A DNA stretch of 64,000 bases from Agrococcus sp. SL85 (GCF_026625845.1 NZ_CP113066.1:1798001-1862000); one strand, 5' to 3'. Positions 38,082-47,348 are shown, counted from the first letter of the stretch. Made by a program: numbers and translations. Notes: generated by a model not told the origin, from the letters alone.

Positions 38082-38996
38082 GTGCAGGTTCCCCCGCTCG
38101 CCCGATCGGCGCTCGACCGCGACCACGCGGGACGGCTCGGCCACGCGGCCGTCGATCGCGCGCTCGACGACCCCGCGACCCGGGTGGTCGCGATCGCCGG
38201 CGACCGCGCACCCGTCCGGGACGGCGCGCTCGTGCGCCTCGCGCCCGCCGACCTCCCGCGCGCCGCGCGCCGCGTTCAGCCTCCCGTGCCGATGAGCTGG
38301 CTCGGCCGCACCGCGCCCGCACCGGACGGCACCCCCGGGGGCGTCGTGCTGAGCGTGCTCGTGGCCGAGCCCTTCGACGTCGAGGGCGCCGAGTGGCGCT
38401 CGCTGCGCGAGGTGGGGGCCGAGCTCGACGACGAGGACGCGGGCGTGCTCACACAGGCCGTGGCGCTCGGCGTCTGGCAGCGCGAGAGCGCCCACAGCCC
38501 CGTGACCGGCGAGCCGGCCGGCTTCGAGGAGTCCGGCTGGGTGCGGCGCGACGCCGGCGGCACCGCGCACTTCCCGCGCACCGACCCAGCCGTCATCGTC
38601 GCGATCCACGACCCGGAGGACGAGCGCATCCTGCTCGGCCACAATGCCGCCTGGCCCGAGGGGCGCTACTCGCTCATCGCCGGCTTCGTCGACCCCGGGG
38701 AGTCGCTCGAGGCGGCCGTCGTGCGCGAGGTGCACGAGGAGACCGGCCTGACGGTGGTCGAGCCCCGGTACCTCGGCTCGCAGCCGTGGCCCTTCCCGCG
38801 CAGCCTCATGCTCGGCTTCGAGTGCGTCGCGCCCGATCCCGAGCCGATCCGGCCCGACGGGGTCGAGATCCTCGACGTGCGCTGGTGCACGCGCGAGGAG
38901 CTGCGCTCCGGGGCGATCCAGCTGCCGGGACCGACCTCGATCGCCTCCTGGATCCTGCGGGCGTGGCTCGAGCGCGAGCCGCGGCCCCGCCCGTGA
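38082..38996 (+). CDS. nudC: NAD+ diphosphatase NudC, zinc-ribbon cysteines absent
   Basis: Nudix hydrolase that splits NADH/NAD+ to NMN and AMP and, in E. coli, removes NAD caps from RNA. The Nudix box GFVDPGESLEAAVVREVHEETGL is split here as GFVDPGES and REVHEETG, followed by the NudC-specific SQPWPFPRSLMLGF. HFPRTDPAVI precedes the box, but the four cysteines of the usual zinc ribbon are replaced (WQRESAHS, RRDAGG). I chose GTG at 38082 because GGAGG lies 4 nt upstream; ATG at 38022 or GTG at 38016 would add about 20 residues. Confidence 0.9.
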   Translation: MQVPPLARSALDRDHAGRLGHAAVDRALDDPATRVVAIAGDRAPVRDGALVRLAPADLPRAARRVQPPVPMSWLGRTAPAPDGTPGGVVLSVLVAEPFDVEGAEWRSLREVGAELDDEDAGVLTQAVALGVWQRESAHSPVTGEPAGFEESGWVRRDAGGTAHFPRTDPAVIVAIHDPEDERILLGHNAAWPEGRYSLIAGFVDPGESLEAAVVREVHEETGLTVVEPRYLGSQPWPFPRSLMLGFECVAPDPEPIRPDGVEILDVRWCTREELRSGAIQLPGPTSIASWILRAWLEREPRPRP

Positions 38997-39018
38997 GCGC
39001 GGCGGTCGGGGCCCGGTG

Positions 39019-40704
39019 ATGGACGCCGACGCCATCCTCGCCGGGCTCGACGAGCAGCAGCGCCAGGCGGCCACGACGCTCGGCGGGCCCGTCGCGATCC
39101 TCGCGGGCGCCGGCACCGGCAAGACGCGCGCCATCACGCACCGCATCGCCTACGCCGTCGCCACCGGCGAGCACGCCGAGCACGCCTCGCTCGCGCTCAC
39201 CTTCACCTCGCGCGCCGCGGGGGAGATGCGCACGCGGCTCGCGCGCCTCGGGGCGGGCCGCGTGCAGGCGCGCACCTTCCACGCCGCGGCGCTCGCGCAG
39301 CTCTCGCACTTCTGGCCGCGCATCACCGGCTCCCGGATGCCCCAGCTGCTCGCGCAGAAGGCCTCGACGATCGCCGACGCCGCCGCCCAGCTGCGGCTGC
39401 GGCTGCCCACGGCGCAGCTGCGCGACGCCGCGGGCGAGGTGGAGTGGCGCAAGTCGCAGGCGATGACGATGGAGGACTACGGCGTGCAGGCGCGCGTCCG
39501 CCCGCTGCCCACCGGCATCGACCCCGAGACGATGCTCGACCTCCACATGGCCTACGAGCGCGTGAAGGACGAGCGGCGCCAGCTCGACTTCGAGGACGTG
39601 CTGCTCGCGACCGCCGGCATGCTCGAGCGCGAGCCCGTCGCGGCCGACGAGGTGCGCGCGCGCTACCGCCACTTCACGGTCGACGAGTACCAGGACGTCT
39701 CGCCCATGCAGCAGCGGCTCCTCGCCGCGTGGCTCGGCGACCGCCGCGACGTGTGCGTCGTCGGCGATCCGAGCCAGACCATCTACTCCTTCGCGGGCGC
39801 GGACGCTGCGAGCCTCGGCCGCTTCGTGCACGAGCACCCCGACGCGGAGGTCGTGCGCCTCGAGCGCTCCTACCGCTCGACGGGCGCGATCGTCGGGACC
39901 GCCAACCGGCTCATGCGCGGCCGCGACGCGTTGACGCTGCGCGCCGAATCGGGCGCCGAGGGCCGCGAGCCGTCGATCGCCGCGCACGGCAACGACTCCT
40001 CCGAGGCGGCTGCGATCGCCGCCGCCTGCCGGGCGCAGGTCGACCGCGGCGCGAGCCCGGGCGACATCGCGATCCTCACGCGCTTCCACGCGCAGTCGGG
40101 CCTGCTCGAGCAGGCGCTCGCGGCCGTCGGCCTCTCGTCCACGGTGCGCGGCTCGCGGCGCTTCTTCGAGATGCCCGTCGTGCAGCGTGCGGTGCTCATG
40201 CTGCGCAGCGCGCCCGACGACGGCCGCCCCGTCTTCCAGGCGGTCACTGACATCGTCATGGGGCTCGGCTATCGCGCCGAGCCGCCCGCCTCCCACGGCG
40301 AGGAGCGCGCGCAGTGGGATGCGCTCCACGCGCTCGTCACGCTCGCGGAGGAGTCGCCGCATCGCGAGATCGCGTCGTTCGCAGCCGAGCTGCAGCGTCG
40401 CGCGCAGACCGAGCACGAGCCCACGGTCGCGGCGGTGACGATCGCGACGATCCACGCGGCGAAGGGCCTCGAGTGGCAGCACGTGCACGTGTGCGGGCTC
40501 GCGGAGGGGCTCCTGCCGATCTCGCACGCCACCACGCTCGCCGAGATCGACGAGGAGCGGCGCCTGCTGTACGTGGCGATCACGCGCGCGCAGCGCACGC
40601 TCTCGCTCACGTGGGCCCGCAGCTCCGGCCACGCGGTCAGGCAGCCCTCGCGGTTCCTGGCCGAGCTCGGCACGCGCACGCCGGCGGCGACGGCAGCGCG
40701 CTGA
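39019..40704 (+). CDS. uvrD2: UvrD-like superfamily 1 helicase, UvrD2 type
   Basis: ATP-dependent 3'-5' DNA helicase of 561 residues. Motif I AGAGTGKTRA near residue 31, Ia ALTFTSRAAGEM, II VDEYQDVSP, III GDPSQTIYSFAGA, IV ERSYRST, V TIHAAKGLEW, VI LLYVAITRAQ. The protein ends soon after motif VI, so the C-terminal HRDC domain of mycobacterial UvrD2 is missing. ATG at 39019 is preferred; GTG at 39016 is adjacent. Its place ahead of the next four genes matches the UvrD2 neighbourhood in actinobacteria. Confidence 0.9.
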   Translation: MDADAILAGLDEQQRQAATTLGGPVAILAGAGTGKTRAITHRIAYAVATGEHAEHASLALTFTSRAAGEMRTRLARLGAGRVQARTFHAAALAQLSHFWPRITGSRMPQLLAQKASTIADAAAQLRLRLPTAQLRDAAGEVEWRKSQAMTMEDYGVQARVRPLPTGIDPETMLDLHMAYERVKDERRQLDFEDVLLATAGMLEREPVAADEVRARYRHFTVDEYQDVSPMQQRLLAAWLGDRRDVCVVGDPSQTIYSFAGADAASLGRFVHEHPDAEVVRLERSYRSTGAIVGTANRLMRGRDALTLRAESGAEGREPSIAAHGNDSSEAAAIAAACRAQVDRGASPGDIAILTRFHAQSGLLEQALAAVGLSSTVRGSRRFFEMPVVQRAVLMLRSAPDDGRPVFQAVTDIVMGLGYRAEPPASHGEERAQWDALHALVTLAEESPHREIASFAAELQRRAQTEHEPTVAAVTIATIHAAKGLEWQHVHVCGLAEGLLPISHATTLAEIDEERRLLYVAITRAQRTLSLTWARSSGHAVRQPSRFLAELGTRTPAATAAR

Positions 40705-41336
40705 CGGCCCCGCCCGACTGTGCGATGCGGGCGCCCCATCCGGGCCGGAGCTCGCCCGCCGAGGCGAGCCGCAGGGCGGAGAGCACCGAGGCGACCGCCT
40801 GCCAGCGCGCCGCGGGGCTCGGCACCGGCACGAGGTGCGCGGGCATGACGCCGCCCTCGTGCGCGCCGACGCACGCCTCGCACCCGTCGCCCGGCTGGTA
40901 GGGCCCCACCTGCACCCACGCGTCGCCGACGAGCACCGGGAGGTGCGGCGTGCGCTGCGCGACGAGCCGCTCGACCTCGAGCCGCGGCAGGCGCCACGGC
41001 GCGACGGGGATCACGAGCCTGCGTGCCCGAGGGGTGCCCCTCGTCGCGGGCGGCGCGCTGGATCGTGCGGGCGAGCGCGAGCCTGCCGCGCACGCGGATC
41101 GCCACCGGGGGAGGTCCCTCGGCGAGCGCGGGCGCCACGGCCTCGAGGAGCGTCGCCGCGGCCTCCGCGCCCAGCAGCTGCTCGAGCTCCGGCCGCAGCA
41201 CGCCGCGCGTGAGCGCCGCGAGGCCGCGGAGCGTCGGCTCGTCGGCCGCGAGCTCGATCGCGGGATGCTGCGCGCCGATCGTGACGCGATCGGGGGCGGA
41301 GCGGAAGAGGGCGAGGCGCGGGTCGAGTCGGAGCAT
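40637..41336 (-). pseudogene. Conserved hypothetical (cyclodehydratase-like locus), frameshifted as sequenced
   Basis: A 233-residue protein after repair at 41016-41020, where AGCCT read as AGCGCCT joins HPSGTQ to ALVIPVAP. It begins MLRLDPRLALFRSAPDRV and contains the cysteine pair GDGCEACVGAHEGG, which could bind metal. Gene order (between uvrD2 and DUF2342) matches the actinobacterial gene annotated as bacteriocin-cyclodehydratase-like, a label I regard as unproven. Its last 68 bases overlap uvrD2 on the opposite strand. Confidence 0.65.
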
Positions 41337-41394
41337 GCGGGCATCATGGGCCCGGCCGCCGACAGGCGTCGGCGGCTCTCCACAGGCGAGGCGC

Positions 41395-42846
41395 CTACTG
41401 CTGCGGCCGAGCCTCGTCGTCGCCGCCCTCGTCGCCGCCGTGCTCGTCGCCGTCGTGGTCGTCTCCGGCCGACTCGCCGGCCGTCTCGGGCGCCCCGGCC
41501 TCCGGAGCAGCGGCGCCCTCGGGCCCGGGCGCGCTCTCGCGCGCGGCGTCGTCGAGCAGCGCCTGGAGCGCGAGGTCCATCTCGTCGAGCTCCTCGCCGC
41601 CCTGCAGGCGCGCGATGACCGCCGAGGGGTCATCGATGTCTGCGGCGCCGGGCATGAGGTCGGGCTGATCCCAGAGCGAGTCGCGCGCCTCGGGCCCCAC
41701 GGCCACGGCGACCGCGCGCCAGAACGCCGCGGCCTCGCGCAGGCGCCGCGGGCGGATCTCGAGGCCCACGAGCGTGCTGAAGGCCTTCTCCGCCGGGCCG
41801 CCCGTCGCGCGTCGGCGCCGCACGGTCTCGGCGATCGCGTCCCGCCGCGGCAGCCGCGCCGTGGCGGCCTCCGTCGTGGCGTCGACCCAGCCCTCGATGA
41901 GCGCGATCGTCGTCTCGAGCCGCGCGAGCGCCTCCCGCTGCTCCTCGGTCTTCGGGGGGATGAGCGCACCGGAGCTCAGCGCCTCGCGCAGCTCCTCCGG
42001 GTTCGAGGGGTCGAAGCCCTCGGCGAGCTCCTCGAGCCGCGCGACGTCGATGCGGATGCCCTCGGCGTACTCGCGCACGGAGGAGAGCACGTGGAGCCGC
42101 AGCCAGCGCGCGTGGTGGAACAGGCGCGCGTGCGCGAGCTCGCGCGCGGCCGCCCAGATGCGCACCTGGTCCTCGGGGATCTCGAGCCCCTCGGCGAGCG
42201 TGCGCAGGTTGACGGGGAGGAGCGTGGCCTCGTCGTCGAGGAGGGGGAAGCCGAAGTCGCCGCCCGCGACCGTCTCGCCGGCGAGCTGGCCGACGACGTT
42301 GCCGAGCTGCATCGCGAACATCGTGCCGCCGACGTTCCGCAGGATCCGCTCGGCGCCCGCGAGCATCTCCTGGGCCTCCTCGGGCGCGTGCTCCTGCATG
42401 GCGCGGGTCAGCGCGCCCGCGATGCTCGTCGCGACGGGCTCCGCCATCTCCTGCCAGACGGGGAGGGTCGCGTCGACCCACTGCTGCCGAGACCGCAGCG
42501 CGACCTCCGAGGGGCCGCCCCAGGGCACGATCTCGTCGAGCCACATGGCCGCGAGCTCTGCCGACTGGCGCACGGCGTCGCGCTCGGCGCTCGTGACCGA
42601 GCCGGGGTCGCGCTGCACGACCGCGTGGGCCTGCCGCGCCGCGGCCGACCAGTCGACGCCGTCCTCGGTGCGCGCGAGCGCGGCCTGCAGCTGCGCCATG
42701 AGCGCCTGCAGCTGGGCGGGGTCGGCGGGCATGCCCGCGGCGCCTGCGAGCCGCGCGGCATCGATGGGCCCCTCGCCCGAGAGGAACCGCTGCAGCATCT
42801 CCCGCAGCTCGTCCTCGGGGCGCCGGTCGTCGGGATCCTCAGGCAT
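41395..42846 (-). CDS. DUF2342 putative zinc-dependent metalloprotease
   Basis: A 483-residue protein of the DUF2342 family (also called F420 biosynthesis-associated). The helix expected to carry a zincin motif reads AARELAHARLFHH, that is R-E-x-x-H rather than H-E-x-x-H, so protease activity should not be taken for granted. Other marks: GNVVGQLAGETVAGGDFGFP, LIEGWVD, RPRRLREAA. Acidic low-complexity C-terminal tail (DDHDGDEHGGDEGG). Divergent from the PDZ protease gene with overlapping promoter boxes. Confidence 0.88.
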   Translation of the reverse strand: MPEDPDDRRPEDELREMLQRFLSGEGPIDAARLAGAAGMPADPAQLQALMAQLQAALARTEDGVDWSAAARQAHAVVQRDPGSVTSAERDAVRQSAELAAMWLDEIVPWGGPSEVALRSRQQWVDATLPVWQEMAEPVATSIAGALTRAMQEHAPEEAQEMLAGAERILRNVGGTMFAMQLGNVVGQLAGETVAGGDFGFPLLDDEATLLPVNLRTLAEGLEIPEDQVRIWAAARELAHARLFHHARWLRLHVLSSVREYAEGIRIDVARLEELAEGFDPSNPEELREALSSGALIPPKTEEQREALARLETTIALIEGWVDATTEAATARLPRRDAIAETVRRRRATGGPAEKAFSTLVGLEIRPRRLREAAAFWRAVAVAVGPEARDSLWDQPDLMPGAADIDDPSAVIARLQGGEELDEMDLALQALLDDAARESAPGPEGAAAPEAGAPETAGESAGDDHDGDEHGGDEGGDDEARPQQ

Positions 42847-42851
42847 GCGAC

Positions 42852-42858
42852 TACGCTA
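42852..42858. promoter_or_regulatory. Overlapping divergent -10 boxes of DUF2342 and PDZ protease genes
   Basis: TACGCTA reads TAGCGT on the reverse strand, 6 nt before the DUF2342 ATG, and TACGCT forward, 9 nt before the ATG at 42867. Confidence 0.45.
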
Positions 42859-42866
42859 GCCGCAGC

Positions 42867-43988
42867 ATGTCCGAGACCGCCGGGATCCCGCCCCAGACGC
42901 CCTCCGCCGTCCGCGAACACGCACGGCGGCCGCGCTTCCCCGACGTGCGTCCCCGAGCCGTGCGCCGCGCGGGCTGGATCGCCGTGCTCGTCGCGTCCGC
43001 GGCGGCCGTCGGCCTCGCCTTCGTGCCCTCGCCCTACGTCGTCGAGCAGCCGGGCCCCACGTGGGACACGCTCGGTGAGACCGACGCCGGGCCCCTCATC
43101 ACGATCGAGGAGGCGCAGACCTACCCGACCGAGGGCGAGTTGCGCCTGCTCACGGTGTCGCTGCGCGGCAACCCCGAGCGCCCCCTCACCTGGATCGACG
43201 TCGCGGAGGCCTACCTCGACCCCTCCGACGCCATCATCCCGATGGAGGCGGCGTTCGCGCCGACGCAGACCGTCGAGGAGTCGAACGAGGCCGGCCGCAT
43301 CGAGATGCAGAACTCGCAGGCCGCGGCGATCGCTGCAGCGCTGCTCCACGAGGGCTACGAGGTCGACAGCGACGTGCGCGTCGCGGGCGTCATCCCCGGC
43401 TCGCCCGCGGAGGGCGTCCTGCAGGAGGGCGACCGCATCCTGTCGGTGAACGGCGACGTCGCCTACGACGTGTACTCCATCCGCGCCTCGATCGCGGCGC
43501 AGGACGGCGACACGAGCTTCGAGGTCGAGCGCGACGGGGAGCGCCTCGACGTCAGCGTGACCCCGGCCGTCGAGGACGGCCAGCGCCTCGTGGGGATCTA
43601 CCCGGCGAACGAGTTCTCGTTCCCGTTCCCGGTGCAGATCGAGCTCCCCAACGTCGGCGGCCCGAGCGCGGGCATGATGTTCGCCCTCGGCATCGTCGAC
43701 GAGCTGACGCCCGGCGCGCTCACGGCCGGCACGCGCTGGGCCGGCACCGGCACGATCTCCGCCCTCGGCGACGTGGGCGGCATCGGCGGGATCGTGCAGA
43801 AGATGCACGGCGCGCTCGACGCGGGCGCCACGCACTTCCTCGCCCCGGCGGCGAACTGCGGCGAGGTCGTCGGCCACGTCCCGCAGGGGCTCACGGTCTT
43901 CGCCGTCGAGACGCTCGACGACGCGATCGCCGCGGTCGAGGCCGTCGCCGAGGGCGCCGACACCTCGCAGCTGCCGACCTGCGGCTGA
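42867..43988 (+). CDS. PDZ and Lon-like (S16) membrane protease
   Basis: A 373-residue protein like YlbL. One transmembrane helix near residues 38-55 (AGWIAVLVASAAAVGLAFV), a PDZ domain around residues 165-235 (GSPAEGVLQEGDRILSVNGD), then a Lon-type proteolytic domain with the serine in GGPSAGMM near residue 267 and the lysine in GIVQKMHGA near residue 312. Probably faces outside the membrane. No ATPase domain is present, so it is not a true Lon. Confidence 0.93.
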   Translation: MSETAGIPPQTPSAVREHARRPRFPDVRPRAVRRAGWIAVLVASAAAVGLAFVPSPYVVEQPGPTWDTLGETDAGPLITIEEAQTYPTEGELRLLTVSLRGNPERPLTWIDVAEAYLDPSDAIIPMEAAFAPTQTVEESNEAGRIEMQNSQAAAIAAALLHEGYEVDSDVRVAGVIPGSPAEGVLQEGDRILSVNGDVAYDVYSIRASIAAQDGDTSFEVERDGERLDVSVTPAVEDGQRLVGIYPANEFSFPFPVQIELPNVGGPSAGMMFALGIVDELTPGALTAGTRWAGTGTISALGDVGGIGGIVQKMHGALDAGATHFLAPAANCGEVVGHVPQGLTVFAVETLDDAIAAVEAVAEGADTSQLPTCG

Positions 43989-44048
43989 GGCTCGGCGCGC
44001 CCGGCCCTCCGGAGGCCCGCTCGTCAGCGGCTCATAGGCGGCGGCCGA

Positions 44049-44054
44049 TACGAT
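44049..44054 (+). promoter_or_regulatory. Possible -10 box of the UPF0182 gene
   Basis: TACGAT overlaps the first in-frame ATG (44053). If this is the promoter, transcription starts near 44061 and the usable start is GTG at 44092. Confidence 0.4.
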
Positions 44055-44091
44055 GGATGCTCCGCCCGCCGAGCCACTGGAGCCAGACGAC

Positions 44092-47067
44092 GTGTCCGCG
44101 AACGCCGAACGACCGACCTCGACGACGACGGGCCGCCAGCGGCCCTCGCCCCTGCTCATCACCGTCGCGATCGTGGGCGCCCTGATCGGCGCGTTCGTGC
44201 TGTTCTCGGGCTTCTACGCCGACATCCTCTGGTTCGACCAGCTGGGCTTCGTGCAGATCCTGCAGACGCGCTGGCTCTCGATGGCCGCGATGTTCGCGAT
44301 CGGCTTCCTCGGCATGGCCGTGCCGCTCGCGCTCGCGATCCAGATCGCGTTCCGCTCCCGGCCCGTCTACGCGCAGCTGAGCTCGCAGCTCGACCGCTAC
44401 CAGGAGCTCGTCGAGCCCCTGCGCAAGGTCGGCATGTGGGCCGTGCCCGTCGCCCTCGGCGTCTTCGCCGGCATCGCATCCGCCTCCCAGTGGGAGCTCG
44501 CGCAGCTGTGGCTCAACCGGCGGCCCTTCGGCGAGGTCGACCCGCAGTTCGGCCTCGACACGGGGTTCTACGTCTTCGAGCTGCCCTTCTACCAGCAGGT
44601 CGTGGGCTTCGCGCTCGCCGTGCTGTTCATCTGCGGCATCGCGACGCTCGCGACCGCCTACCTCTACGGCGCCATCCGGCTCACGGGGCGCGAGTTCCGC
44701 ATCTCGCGGTCCGCGCGCATCCAGCTCGCGGTGGTCATCGCGCTCTACATGCTCGTGCTCGGCGCCTCGATCTGGCTGAGCCAGTACGCCGCGCTCTCGC
44801 AGGCCTCGCAGGGCTTCCTGAACACGGGCGCCGGCTACACGGAGGTCAACGCGATCCTCCCGGGCCTCCAGATCCTCGCGGGCATCGCGGGGCTCGTCGC
44901 GCTCTTCTTCGTCGTCACGGCCATCATCGGCCGCTGGCGCATCTCGATCGTCGGCACCGCGCTCCTCATCGCCGCGTCGCTCGTCGTGGGCGTCGCCTAC
45001 CCGGCGATCGTGCAGCGCTTCCAGGTCGACCCCAGCCCGCTCTCGCTCGAGGCCTCGTACATCGAGCGCAACATCGAGGCCACCAGGGCCGCGTGGGGCG
45101 TCGACGGCATGGTCGAGGAGCAGACCGACGCGACGACCGATGCGGAGCCGGGCGCGCTGCGCGCCGACGCGGAGACCGCGGCGAACATCCGCATCATCGA
45201 CCCCGCGCTCGTCACCGACGCCTTCGCGAACCTCGAGGAGTACCGGCCCTACTACGGCTTCCCCGAGCAGCTCGACGTCGGCCGCTACGAAGTCGACGGC
45301 CAGACGCAGGACACCGTCATCGCCGTCCGCGAGCTCGACCAGTCCGGGCTCGACGAGGACAGCTGGTACAACCGCCACATCGTCTACACGCACGGCTACG
45401 GCGTCGTCGCGGCCAACGGCAACCAGCGCGGTCCCGAGGGGCAGCCGGTGTTCCTGCAGGCGGGCATCCCCACCTCGGGCGAGCTCGGCGAGTACGAGCC
45501 GCGCATCTACTTCGGCGAGACGAGCCCCGAGTACTCGATCGTCGGCGGCCCCGAGGGCGCGCCGCAGCTCGAGCTCGACTACCCGCGCTCCACGGAGGAG
45601 GGCAGCGGCAACGCCAACACGACCTTCGCGGGCGACGGCGGCCCGAAGCTCGACAGCTTCATCAAGCGCCTCGTCTACGCGCTGCAGTTCCAGTCGGAGC
45701 AGATCGTGCTCTCGGACGCCATCAACGAGGAGTCGCAGATCCTGTACGACCGCGACCCCCGCGAGCGCGTGCAGGCCGTCGCGCCGTACCTGACGCTCGA
45801 CTCCGACCCGTACCCCGCGGTCGTCGACGGGCGCGTGGTCTGGATCGTCGACGGCATGACCACCTCGTCGACGGTGCCGTACGCGTCGCACCAGTCCGTC
45901 GCGCGGACGATCGCCGACTCCACGAACCCCTCGCCGCCCGCGACGGTGAACGACTGGGTCAACTACATGCGGAACTCGGTCAAGGCCGTCGTCGACGCCT
46001 ACGACGGCTCCGTGTCGCTGTACGCGTGGGATGTCGAGGACCCGATCCTGCAGGCCTGGATGCAGGTCTACCCGGGCACGATCCAGCCGATGAGCGACAT
46101 GTCGGGCGACCTCATGAGCCAGGTGCGCTACCCGACCGACCTGTTCAAGCTGCAGCGGGCGATCCTGGGCGACTACCACGTGACGAACCCCGCGACCTTC
46201 TTCTCGGGCGACGACCAGTGGTCGACCCCGTCGGAGCCCACGTGGGACGGCGCGGGCGCCGCGCCCGCGCAGCCGCCGTACTACCTGACGATGTCGGTGG
46301 ACGGCCAGGAGCCGGCCTTCACGCTCTACTCGACCTTCATCCCGCGCGACGGCCGCAACGTGCTCTACGGCTACCTCTCGGTGAACGCCGACGCCGGCTC
46401 GACGGACGGCGAGGTGAGCGAGGACTACGGACGGCTGACGCTGCAGATGCTGCCGAAGGACCGCTCGATCCCGGGCCCGGGCCAGGTGCAGAACACCTTC
46501 GACACCGACGACAGCGTCTCGAGGGAGCTCAACCTGCTGCGCCAGGGCGCCTCGGAGGTCATCAACGGCAACCTGCTCACGCTGCCCGTGGGCGGCGGCC
46601 TGCTCTACGTGCAGCCCGTGTACCTGCGCTCGACGGGCGGCACCTCGTTCCCGGTGCTGCGGAAGATCCTCGTGTCGTTCGGCAACGACATCGCGTTCGA
46701 GGACACCCTCGACGAAGCGCTCGACGCGCTCTTCGGCGGCGACTCGGGCGCCCAGGCCGGCGACTCCGGCACCGATCCCGGCGGTGAGGACGGCGGCCAG
46801 GACGGCGGCGAGGGCACGGGCACCGAGGGCGAGCAGCCACCGGCCGACCTGCAGGCGCAGCTCGACGCCGCGCTCGCGGACGCCCAGGCCGCCATCGCCG
46901 CGCGCCAGGCGGCGTACGCGGAGAACGACCTGGTGGCCGCCGCGGAGGCCGACAACCGGCTCACCGAGGCCCTGACGCGGGCGATCCAGGTCTCCGACCA
47001 GATCGACCAGGCGTCGGGGGAGGCGCCGGCCGAGACGCCCGCGCCCACGGAGACGCCCGCGCCCTAG
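44092..47067 (+). CDS. UPF0182 family large membrane protein
   Basis: A 991-residue protein of the UPF0182/COG1615 family. Seven N-terminal hydrophobic segments (from about 44155 to 45010) precede a large extracytoplasmic domain with typical motifs YIERNIEATRAAWG, PYYGFPEQLDVGRY, NRHIVYTHGYGVV and QPVYLRS. The C-terminus is an acidic Gly-rich linker plus a helical segment and Pro/Thr/Glu tail. Function unknown. GTG at 44092 has GGAG 9 nt upstream; ATG at 44053 would add 13 residues. Confidence 0.92.
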   Translation: MSANAERPTSTTTGRQRPSPLLITVAIVGALIGAFVLFSGFYADILWFDQLGFVQILQTRWLSMAAMFAIGFLGMAVPLALAIQIAFRSRPVYAQLSSQLDRYQELVEPLRKVGMWAVPVALGVFAGIASASQWELAQLWLNRRPFGEVDPQFGLDTGFYVFELPFYQQVVGFALAVLFICGIATLATAYLYGAIRLTGREFRISRSARIQLAVVIALYMLVLGASIWLSQYAALSQASQGFLNTGAGYTEVNAILPGLQILAGIAGLVALFFVVTAIIGRWRISIVGTALLIAASLVVGVAYPAIVQRFQVDPSPLSLEASYIERNIEATRAAWGVDGMVEEQTDATTDAEPGALRADAETAANIRIIDPALVTDAFANLEEYRPYYGFPEQLDVGRYEVDGQTQDTVIAVRELDQSGLDEDSWYNRHIVYTHGYGVVAANGNQRGPEGQPVFLQAGIPTSGELGEYEPRIYFGETSPEYSIVGGPEGAPQLELDYPRSTEEGSGNANTTFAGDGGPKLDSFIKRLVYALQFQSEQIVLSDAINEESQILYDRDPRERVQAVAPYLTLDSDPYPAVVDGRVVWIVDGMTTSSTVPYASHQSVARTIADSTNPSPPATVNDWVNYMRNSVKAVVDAYDGSVSLYAWDVEDPILQAWMQVYPGTIQPMSDMSGDLMSQVRYPTDLFKLQRAILGDYHVTNPATFFSGDDQWSTPSEPTWDGAGAAPAQPPYYLTMSVDGQEPAFTLYSTFIPRDGRNVLYGYLSVNADAGSTDGEVSEDYGRLTLQMLPKDRSIPGPGQVQNTFDTDDSVSRELNLLRQGASEVINGNLLTLPVGGGLLYVQPVYLRSTGGTSFPVLRKILVSFGNDIAFEDTLDEALDALFGGDSGAQAGDSGTDPGGEDGGQDGGEGTGTEGEQPPADLQAQLDAALADAQAAIAARQAAYAENDLVAAAEADNRLTEALTRAIQVSDQIDQASGEAPAETPAPTETPAP

Positions 47068-47114
47068 GCGGATTTGCCCCACCCCGCGGCACCTGGTAAC
47101 GTTTCATCTCGTGC

Positions 47115-47188
47115 CGCGGGGTGGAGCAGTTCGGTAGCTCGCCGGGCTCATAACCCGGAGGTCGCAGGTTCAAATCCTGTCCCCGCAA
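47115..47188 (+). tRNA. Initiator tRNA-fMet (anticodon CAT)
   Basis: A 74-base cloverleaf. Acceptor arms CGCGGGG (47115-47121) and CCCCGCA (47181-47187) pair at six positions and leave the C1:A72 mismatch that marks initiator tRNA. The anticodon CAT is at 47149-47151, below three G-C pairs (GGG/CCC) of the anticodon stem, a second initiator hallmark. T loop GGTTCAAATCC present. CCA is not encoded. Confidence 0.96.
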
Positions 47189-47211
47189 CGAGAGACGCAG
47201 CATCTGCGGCA

Positions 47212-47243
47212 CAGAAGAGGGTCCCGAGAGGGACCCTCTTCTG
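47212..47243 (+). terminator. Hairpin terminator after tRNA-fMet
   Basis: A perfect 14-bp stem (47212-47225 with 47230-47243) and loop GAGA, 24 bp downstream of the tRNA. No T tract. Confidence 0.85.
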
Positions 47244-47336
47244 CTGCATCCGGGGCCTGCGCGGCCGCGCCGTCGCCCGCCCTGATGCTGAGCAGAGGCT
47301 GACGCCCGAGGCGTTCCGCGCGGTCGCGAGCGGGCC

Positions 47337-47342
47337 TATGCT
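47337..47342 (+). promoter_or_regulatory. Leaderless promoter -10 box of the SRPBCC gene
   Basis: TATGCT ends 6 nt before the ATG at 47349. Confidence 0.5.
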
Positions 47343-47348
47343 CGCGCC

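Noticed and set aside
30643..41336. Defence island built on several helicases, nucleases and a kinase
   Set aside because: The genes are AdnAB and UvrD2-type repair helicases in their normal actinobacterial neighbourhood, with no defence-specific domain or mobile element.
44032..47082. 1016-residue reverse open frame
   Set aside because: Mirror of the UPF0182 gene caused by high G+C third positions; the sense strand has clear helices and family motifs.
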